Assembly: GCA_013146195.2 (NCBI GenBank)
Contig: CM028384.1
Coordinates: 70,903,990 to 70,967,989 of the forward strand
DNA length: 64,000 nucleotides
Origin: Codonopsis lanceolata
Lineage: Eukaryota > Streptophyta > Magnoliopsida > Asterales > Campanulaceae
Direction of reading: 5' to 3'
The notes below the pieces were generated by a model. It made no database searches. It was not told where the DNA came from and saw only the letters and a program-made list of their open reading frames with translations. Below, in pieces: positions 56,530 through 64,000 of this stretch (within the stretch, counting starts at the first letter, position 1; each line of letters starts with the position of its first letter). The translations under genes were made by a program, and so were the position numbers.

Positions 56530-59500
56530 CATTTTTTGAAATTTATTTTGAAAGGCTGCTTATCAAAGGCTGCTACCCCTCTCTTCCACGATGTGCCGTA
56601 TATTGTCAAAAGATCCGGTCAGGAGATGGCGTACTCCTCACAAGCCGGGAAAGAAGACCTTGTTCAGCCCTCCAATTTCAACGAGCTCGAAAGGTATGGT
56701 GCTCGATCCATTCTATCCAACAAGTGCTTCCTTCTCCAGCCCGCTAGGCTGAAAACCCGAAAGGGCGGCCTAGGCAAAAGTTAGGACATTCAAAAAAATG
56801 AAAAATAAAAAGGAGAAATAAGGGCTCGCTAGGCTGAAAACCTGAAAGGGCGGCCTAGACAAAAATTAGAGCATAAAAAAACAAATAATAAAAAAAATAA
56901 TAATAAAAATAAGGGCTCGCTAGGTTGAAAACTCGAAAGGGCGGCCTAGGCAAAAGTTAGAGCCAAACAAATAAAAAATATATATATCATGAGAATAAGG
57001 AGAGGGAAGACACTCTTTGAAACCTCGGCATCCTATCTCTCGTCTTCAGCAGGCAAAGAGGCTCGACTGACAGAAGAAAAAGAAAAACCACGACATAAGC
57101 TCACAATAAAACACTAAAATATAATATTACGGGTCCTAAGGTGCAACTTAGGAATAATTGCAAAAGAAATTTAGATTATGCATTAATGGCATGTACATAT
57201 CTATTATTGCATGTACCCCTTTTGTTTCTCCCAAAAACTATCCTTCATTTGCAGCTTAAGCTCCGGAGCAGTCCATCAATGTCTGTGGCGTCCGCCCGGC
57301 CAGTCCCATATACTTTTTCTGCAAGGCACAGAAAAAGCTCAGGCTCATCAAAATGAGAAGCACCAGAAGTATCCTCGCCCTATTCATCATCTGCGTTGCC
57401 ATTGTCCTGAAACAGCCTGACAACTTGGATCCCGATCATTCACGACTGCCCTGTCTGATTATAAAGGAAAATGCAGGAGTTGTGAGAATAGTCTTATGCC
57501 AAATATAGCCCTGCAACAAATATATGGCCAAGGAGGTGATTGTCTTTTCCTCTCCCCGCATACCACAAAAAAAAAAAAAAAAAAAAAAAAAAAGAGAGAA
57601 GCCTGCTCGAGCCGGAAGGTATACCCCTTTAAAACTCATTTCTGAGATACAACGTGTCATCACCCTTAGATACCGGTATAGCTTTACTTTGTGCGTGTGT
57701 CTTGAGTCTGCATGTGTTTATAAATTTTGCATCATATAAAATTAGACTGCATTGTAAATATTTGTACAGGTTTTCAAAAAAAAAAAAACAAAACAAAAAA
57801 AACAAAAAACAAAAAAAACAAAAAACAAAAAAAAAACAAAAAAATTTTTTTTTTATCATTCTTTACGTAAGTAAACACTTGCCATTTTTTTTAAATATAT
57901 ATATATATACATGAACAAAATTTACATGTAAATAAACATTTGATTTCATAAATTTTTTTTTTTGTATATATTGTACATATATACCATATTCTTTTACATT
58001 CCTCCAATAAAAAAAAATAATAAAACAAAAAATAAAAAAATCGGGAGAGAGGAAGATGTATGTACAAGAAGAGAAAATTTTTCAGGTACATGCAACAAGG
58101 AAAATGCGGCGGCAGAAGAAGAAATTTTCGACTGAAGCTAGAAAATGGAGCAAAAAGAAAGCAACAGAAAAGAAAAAATGACATCAGCTGATACCAAAAG
58201 ATGCAACAGCAAGAAAAAAAGGGAGCTTCTGGCCAAGGTTAGAAGGAGTAACAAGAACAAATGCAGCAGCATCAAGAAAATTTTCCAGCTAAAGCCGAAA
58301 ACAAAGTGGGACAAGGGAAAAGACTTTTCAGCGAAGGCCGGAACAGTGATAAAAAGAAAAATCCCCAGTAAAAAAAAGAAAAATCAAAAGAAAGAAAAGA
58401 AAAAAAAAAGCAAGCAAAAATAAAATCCCCAGCATCAGGCCGAACTACGTTTGGTCTGATTCCTTGAAAAAAGATACGTAGGCAGCCTACATCAGTAGGT
58501 CCGACCATCACAATAAAAAAGAAAAAAAAGAAATTCCCCAGCAAAGAGTGGCAGAAATGTCAGAATCAGCCGAATCTGCGGCAGCCACCCGGGCGCAAAA
58601 AGGTAAGTCAGGTACAATATTCCTACCCTGATTTTAGAATAATTTCATTTTTAGGAAAAATTGTTTTATTTTCAAATAAAAGAAAAACTCTTTTTTCAAA
58701 ATGAGTTTTGATTTCAAAAAAAAAAAAAGAGGAATATTTCAAAAACACAAAAAAAGAGGAATATTTCAAAAACACAAAAAAAGAGAAATATTTCAAAAAC
58801 AAAAAAAAGAAAAGGAATATTTCAAAAACACAAAAAAAGAGGAATATTTGAAAAAAAAAACAAAAAAAGAAAGAGGAAGGAAAAAGAATATTTTTCACTT
58901 CACAATTTTCGAAAATACTTGAAGAATGATCAATTCGCCGTGTTCGCGATTTGATCTTTAGTCAAGCACAATTTTTCGATATTTGAAAATTTTCGGGTTA
59001 TGTCCTGAAATAAGACAAATGATCAAGGCCCATACATACCTAGAAAATTTTTCTTAACACATTTCAACTACAAGGTTTTGACCGGTTGAAATTGTGGTAA
59101 CAGAAAAGCAATTTGCAGTGCTTGGCAACGTATCTTTAGTCAAACACAATTTTTTGATATTTGAAAGTTTTCGGGTTATGTCTGGAAACAAGACAGCGAT
59201 CAAGGCCCAGACATAATTAGAAAATTTTTCTTAACACGTTTCAACTACAAGGTCTTTACCGGTTGAAAGGTGGTAACAGAAAAACATTCAAATCTTCATA
59301 CCGTATTTGACAACGGTTTCGGACCGGAAGAATACGACTTTTTCGAAAACACAAAAATCTTTTTCCATTGTAGTTTAAGGTTTTGGCCTGAACTACGCTT
59401 GGTTTGATTTCCTTTAATAGGGAATACGTAGGCAGCCTACATTAGTAGGTCCGACCATCGAGCACATTAAATTCACATCCGCTTAAAAACTTCGATAATT

Positions 59501-59684
59501 TTTATAACCGACTAAAATGTCTAGGTTATAGAGTTTGGATAGCATGTCACCTGCATTATAACTGCTACCAATTGCATTCTCATGTTCTTAAATGAACGAA
59601 ATTGGAGAGTCTCTTGTTAATCAACGATGTTCGTCTACTCAGTAAGCCGAAAGGTTACCCGTAGACTCCATCGTTGAGGGGCTC
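56530..59684 (+). mobile_element. 3' internal region of a Tat/Ogre-like gypsy retrotransposon
   Basis: CGCTAGGCTGAAAACCCGAA (A)GGGCGGCCTAGGCAAAA-type units recur three times (near 56742, 56826, 56914). GAACTACG.TTGG.TTGATT-type and ATACGTAGGCAGCCTACAT motifs recur at about 58440 and 59390. These repeats are familiar from the untranslated 3' part of Tat/Ogre elements. Long A-rich runs lie at 57570-57592, 57776-57850 and 58700-58870. Frames such as 56536-56784 and 58145-58423 lack recognisable domains. GTTGAGGGGCTC directly before the LTR is the polypurine tract. Confidence 0.65.
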
Positions 59685-60946
59685 TGTAGACACCCCAATT
59701 TCGTACCTCGGTATGTGATGACATAAAATATCAAGAACTGTTAAAACTTAACAAATGTCAAGTTGCGTAAGTCAAAAATGCGAAAGAAAAGCAGGATGAA
59801 CTGGGGAAACGACAAATTTTGAAACTTCCAAAAGCCTTTGAAACTTCCAAAAGCCTTGGTGCCGTGGTGCTTGGTGCCGCACCAAGCATGGCTTGGCCGC
59901 ACCAAGCATCCTTCTGTTCATCTCTCTCACAAAGAAATAGTACAAACTTTAAAGCACAAGGTACAAGCGGCTGATGCACGGGAAAGAAATTCAGAAATTC
60001 CTGCCGCGTCCCTCTCCACTACTATAAATAGAAGGCCCGGCCTCGCATTTTCAGTGTTCAATTTTTACGCGCCAAGTTTTATCGCAGCCTAAGCTCGCTC
60101 GCGATCCTTCGATATCCTTAGTACGAGAGGTGCGAGATAGGTGAGTGGAAGCCCTTAAAATCTCCAAACTCCATCCAAACTCTGCCAAATCAAAAACCCA
60201 TAGGTTATAAGTGATCCCTAGCCTAGTTGTTAGGTATCCACCTTAAAACCCCAGTCCAAAAATCCCAAAATAAGTCGTTACTCTTCCCGAGTAACGAGCT
60301 AAAAAAGTCAAAACTTAAGTCTAGGTTCCGCCCGACCAAAAAGGCCAAAACCTACCCAAATAAAGTTGTCACTCTGCCCGAGTTGACAAGCCCAAACCTC
60401 AAAACATCAATCAAATCAAGCAAAGGCAATCCAAATCCGGCTCAATTCAAAACAAAAAGACTCCCTCTCCGAAGAGGACAGGCGAAGACACCACCGCTCT
60501 AAAAGGTAATACCTTTAAGAGCGTATTTTTATTTCATTTGTATTTTTTCCTTTTATTTATTTTCAAAAAGTTGTATTTTAAATCCGGCACAATGTAGCCA
60601 ATATAAGCCGTTGTGCTGCCCGGATTAGATTAGCAAATATTATGTAAAAGAGCCGTTATAATGGCCAAATATTCTTAAATGAGTTTGTAATTATTGGAAG
60701 GAGGCGGCTGCGAGTCCGTAAATAATGTAGCCACGAATGTATCTGTTTAATTTTCCCTTGTCAAAATAAGATCTTATTTATTTGCTAGATTAATATAACA
60801 ATGAGCATACTTCACCAAAAACGCTTTGAGATCGAAAGGGCGAGTTGGGTGCCTAGCACCTTCCCAACTCGTAACTTAGCCCCGAACCCGCTTAAAATCT
60901 CGGTTTTCCTTTCTCGTTTTCCTTTATTTTTGCCTTAAAATAAATG
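59685..60946 (+). repeat. Tat/Ogre-like LTR
   Basis: Starts TGTAGACACCCCAATTTCG, typical for this lineage, and carries GGGTGCCTAGCACCTTCCC near the 3' end. ACTATAAATAGAAGG at about 60018 is the TATA region. It is followed immediately by TGGCGACTCT (60947), the start of a tRNA-Arg-type primer-binding site, so in structure it looks like a 5' LTR even though a polypurine tract precedes it. Confidence 0.75.
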
Positions 60947-61640
60947 TGGCGACTCTAAAACTTTCGAGATCCAGGGGCCTCGCAACATTCCCTCTTTGCA
61001 CTTTCTGTTCTCCCAAAAAAGGGAGATACGGGAATGGAGGGGTGATGTATTCCCATATCCTGGTATCCCCTAAACAAGGGATAACTTGATGCGGGAAACC
61101 CATAGCTCCCATAGCGATCTGATTGGGCCATAAGGCTATTTTAATAAATCCATAAGTGGGGGCGTCGCAATATCTTTTCTTGCACTTCTCTATTTTCCCC
61201 TGAAAGATAAAAGGGGAGAATGAGAATGGAAAGGTAATGCATTCCCATATCCTGTTATCCCCGAAATAAGGGATAACCTGATATGAGGAAACCCTTAGTT
61301 CCCATTTTGGATACAAAATCCACTCAAGGCAACCGAGGCACATTCCAACGTGCTAATATAGACAGCACTCCTCTCACACTTTGGATTTCGTCTTCCCTTA
61401 AACAAGGGAGGATGGAATGAGCGATGGTGTCCCGCATCCTGCGTCTGGCGCACCCAACAGGGCGCCGGGCGCGGGGACGCCCCGAACCTCGCGCATCGTG
61501 ATGATGGCATGTTGGGCACACGACCAATGCTTGGACCTTTTGGGCCTTACACTCCCACTAAGGTGATTTCGTGTTCTTAAACATGTTAAAGGAAACAGAT
61601 CAAACCCAGATATCATACGCATCAATCGGACGATCCAATT
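60947..61640 (+). repeat. Retroelement leader with ~190 bp tandem repeats
   Basis: CATTCCCATATCCTG.TATCCCC.AA...AAGGGATAAC.TGAT recurs at about 61050 and 61240, with a weaker third unit at 61400. GGGGCCTCGCAAC and GGGGCGTCGCAAT mark unit starts. The minus-strand open frames (60924-61343 and others) just read through the repeats. 61430-61500 is unusually GC-rich (GGCGCCGGGCGCGGGGACGC). Confidence 0.55.
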
Positions 61641-61664
61641 AGATGTCCTAGGGCAAAGACCTCT

Positions 61665-61832
61665 TTTTATTTAAGGAATTAAAAAGAAAGAAAAAGAAAG
61701 ATAACAATCAAAATTAAGAGAGTATCTCGGTCGTTGTTGAAAGTGAGACCCACAAATTTATATTAAATGTGAATGTATTATGAACATTAAGCTATTAACT
61801 TACCATTGTGTGTGTGTGTGTGTGCTCGTGTG
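61665..61832. repeat. Fragment of the 20530-family hAT element
   Basis: AAAATTAAGAGAGTATCTCGG, ATTAAATGTGAA and TTAAGCTATTAACTTACCATTGTGTGTG match 21295-21440 in the hAT within ncRNA copy C. It may be the severed right part of the relic at 54910-55470. Confidence 0.6.
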
Positions 61833-61834
61833 AC

Positions 61835-62875
61835 AAGGCTAGAGGGGGGGTTGAATAGTCTTTTAAAAACATTGAAAGTGCACTTGAAAAACTTTAAAAG
61901 TTTCCAGCGGAAAATATAACTTTGTCAGTCAGCTGATATGGTCAGCTAGCTGAAGTGTCAAAAAAGCTGACACATGTAGAAAATTGGTCAGCTGACTGAC
62001 ACACTGAATTTCCTTTTTGAAAATAGATCACTAAATATAAAGAAGGAACTGAAGTACAATTTATCAAAACAAATAAGTAAACAATTTATGTAAGTAACTG
62101 GCTGACACTTAAGTATGTCAAGACTTGTTAAGTGTTAGACCAGTTTATAAGATCGAGCTGAAGAAATAACTGACAGAGAAATTGAAGTGGCTCACAGTAA
62201 AATTGCTACGTCTACTACCAAGTTGGTCAAACTTGGATTTTTGAAGTGCACTAATATTATTAAAAATCTAGGTGATCTCTAATGGATCAGTGTACAACAA
62301 AAGACCAGTGTTTATGGAGTATGATTGAATAACAATCAAACTCGTGAGACAAACTAACTGATTTATAAAGAATATGAAGTAAGTCACTCAGTGTTTGTCT
62401 AAACAATAACTAGAAAGAAAAGTATCAGTGAAGAATATCTAGCTAAAGTTATAAGAGCGGAGGCACAGAGAGAATTTCGTTTGAGAGTATGAATGTTTCA
62501 GATCTATCTCTTTCTTCAAGTGATTCCTGAGGGTATTTATAGATGATCTTGAAGAGCAGTCCGTTAAGAACACATTTGAATTTGAAATGTGTTAAGCAAT
62601 ACAGATGTATCCTCTTACAAGATTACAGAAATCCTATTAGAAAGATAACGTACAAAATATCTACCAAAGCACAAAATAAGAAAATGTCAGTACTAGGGAA
62701 TGTTCAAGTAAAAGAGGTAAAGAATCTGACACTTTTTAAAACTAAGGTCAGCAGATCAAAGTAACTAACAAAGAATTATGTAACAAGCTGACCAAAATAC
62801 ATAATAACATATAAGTTCTTAGCTGACAGAAAGTAGAATGATTTTAAGCAAATTAAAACAAGGTAAGATTCAACA
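61835..62875 (-). repeat. 3' LTR of the copia-type element
   Basis: Minus-strand start TGTTGAATCTTACC (62875), preceded by the purine-rich AATAGGAAGAGAT. Ends near CTATTCAACCCCCCCTCTAG CCTTGTCA at 61835. CAGCTGACTGAC-type motifs recur in its 3' half. Confidence 0.7.
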
Positions 62876-63066
62876 ATCTCTTCCTATTAGCTTAAAACCA
62901 TTCACTTAAAGCAAAGAGCAATTATAGAACTTATATTCCTGCAAAATAGATGTTAGAAAGCTAAGAAGATAATAGATAGTATGAATTAAAACTACAGGAA
63001 GAATTTAATATGTCCACTATGAAGTTCTAAAAAAGTTTAAGAGTTTAAGAGAGAGTTTAGTTCAGT

Positions 63067-63987
63067 TCATTCAGTTACTGATGTGGGTCCTTTAGTAGGC
63101 TTGTCAGCTTGAGCAACAGCTGATGGATCAACTTCAGCTTCTGGTTCCTTATCAGCTTCGAGTTCAGGTTCCTTGTTAGCTTCAGGTTCGGTTAGTGACT
63201 GAGATGGCTTAAGACCAAGTCTTTGTCTGAGAATCTTGTTCTCATCCAGGAATGCATCAGGTCTTGCTCTAAGTTTCTTCTTCTCCTGAATGGTTTGAAG
63301 CATAACAGCTTCAGCATTAAAGGTTTTATTTACCCACTCTTGTTGATAAAGCAGAATGGATCTCCAATCATCCATATTAGCTTCCCTAGGTGCACCAACA
63401 ACAATGGAAGCTTCCACCTCAGTTGTGATTATCTGCGTAAGATTGGGAAGCAGAGAGGCAACCTATTGTTGGAGGGTTGCAAGTTGATTGGTATGATGTG
63501 TAAAAGTTGTTTTCATTTGAAGATGATGTACATAGAGCAGATCCAACTTAGCTGAAGTAGAGAGTGTGCAAGGTGGAGAAGGATTAGCAAGCTCAGGGGT
63601 TGGTGTTTAAGAGGAGCCTGGGGCATTCATGAAGAGCTGAAAGTTTTTAATGCCTTCATCTTCAGGGTCAGGAGGGAAGAATGTAGACATGGGATATGCA
63701 GGAGCAGGTGAAGTATGCGCTAGGTCTGACTCAGGAGAGACATCAGGGAAAACAGTCTTCTTCCCAGTAGGCTGCTGGAGAGCTTGAGAAATGATGGCAT
63801 GCTGTCTCCTTACTTTTCTGGAGGCCAACTGAGAAGGGGTGAGGAGAGACTCATCCACAGATGTAGATTTTGAGGAGTCAGATGTGGAGGCCATGAAAGA
63901 TTCTTCAGCTGACTGATGATCATAATCATCAGTTGAAAAATGATCAGACAGAGTTTCCTGAAGTGCATGAGTTAGTTTGGCTGACAT
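63067..63987 (-). pseudogene. Unrecognised retroelement ORF with two internal stops
   Basis: One frame runs from MSAKLTHALQETLSDHFSTD (63987) through a Ser/Thr/Asp-rich region and RKVRRQHAIISQALQQPTGK, then FFPPDPEDEGIKNFQLFMNA. It meets a stop at about 63607, continues in the same frame (TPTPELANPSPP), meets a second stop near 63461, and resumes to MEASIVVGAPREANMDDWRS and a Glu/Pro-rich repeat tail (EPELEADKEPEAEVD) ending at 63067. The position just before the purine tract and LTR suggests the extra 3' ORF of some copia elements, but I cannot confirm homology. It may begin upstream of the window edge. Confidence 0.5.
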
Positions 63988-64000
63988 AGGAACATCAGAG

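Larger units (their letters stand above)
61835..64000 (-). mobile_element. Copia-type retrotransposon, 3' end
   Basis: On the minus strand the order is degenerate ORF, purine tract, LTR. The element enters from beyond the right edge of the window. Its LTR matches those at 45961 and 55475. Confidence 0.65.

Noticed and set aside
57524..58922. Lys-rich proteins at 57.5-58.9 kb
   Set aside because: They follow A-rich runs in the 3' non-coding part of a Tat/Ogre-like element.
60924..61625. Minus-strand ORFs of 67-139 codons at 60.9-61.6 kb
   Set aside because: They read through the ~190-bp tandem repeats and a GC-rich patch; repeat units are not kept in one frame.

Overview
The window looks like nuclear DNA of a flowering plant, most likely a eudicot. 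It is very AT-rich and packed with plant transposable elements: hAT, Stowaway, Tourist/Harbinger and Mutator-like DNA elements, Athila/Tat-style Ty3-gypsy and copia LTRs, and tRNA-derived SINEs. I found no intact host protein-coding gene. Almost every open reading frame is either a piece of a transposon protein or a chance frame. I cannot name the species.

The main content between about 13 and 49 kb is an array of seven related sequences, all on the + strand, at 13029, 15564, 20515, 24945, 35701, 39233 and 48789. Each is about 400-485 bp once a later insertion in the third copy is removed. All begin AATGAGGC and end TCTGAGCCT (GATCTGAGCC in six copies), which can pair as a terminal stem. Between the ends they share short, nearly invariant blocks in the same order, separated by loops that differ freely in length and sequence. 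Several blocks pair with each other, and some pairs change on both sides between copies. Reading frames are not kept. This is the pattern of a structured non-coding RNA gene family, apparently Pol II-transcribed because TATA boxes lie about 50-70 bp upstream in several copies. I do not recognise it as U3, SRP, RNase P/MRP, telomerase RNA, a spliceosomal RNA or a miRNA precursor, so I regard it as the candidate undescribed system.

Layout. 1-2127: 5' part of a Harbinger element on the - strand, cut by the window edge and by an LTR element. 2128-6545: a non-autonomous Athila-like LTR retrotransposon. 6.5-13 kb: AT-rich spacer, MITEs and a degenerate minisatellite invaded twice by one TIR element. 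13-49 kb: the ncRNA array, swollen by hAT, MULE, Stowaway and Tourist insertions, a large AT-rich foldback, a decayed gypsy element (40.9-45.9 kb) and a copia LTR carrying a SINE (46-47.8 kb). 49.6-53.5 kb: a full-length but decayed Harbinger element with both ends and a TAA target duplication. 53.5-55.5 kb: nested hAT, MITE and SINE copies. 55.5-61.6 kb: a copia LTR and the 3' end of a Tat/Ogre-like gypsy element. 61.8-64 kb: the 3' end of a copia-like element on the - strand.

The insertions can be layered in time from their target duplications. A hAT element sits inside ncRNA copy 3, a Mutator-like element sits inside another, and a Tourist MITE split the target duplication of that outer element. 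The ncRNA units are therefore older than much of the surrounding transposon load, yet their core blocks remain conserved.
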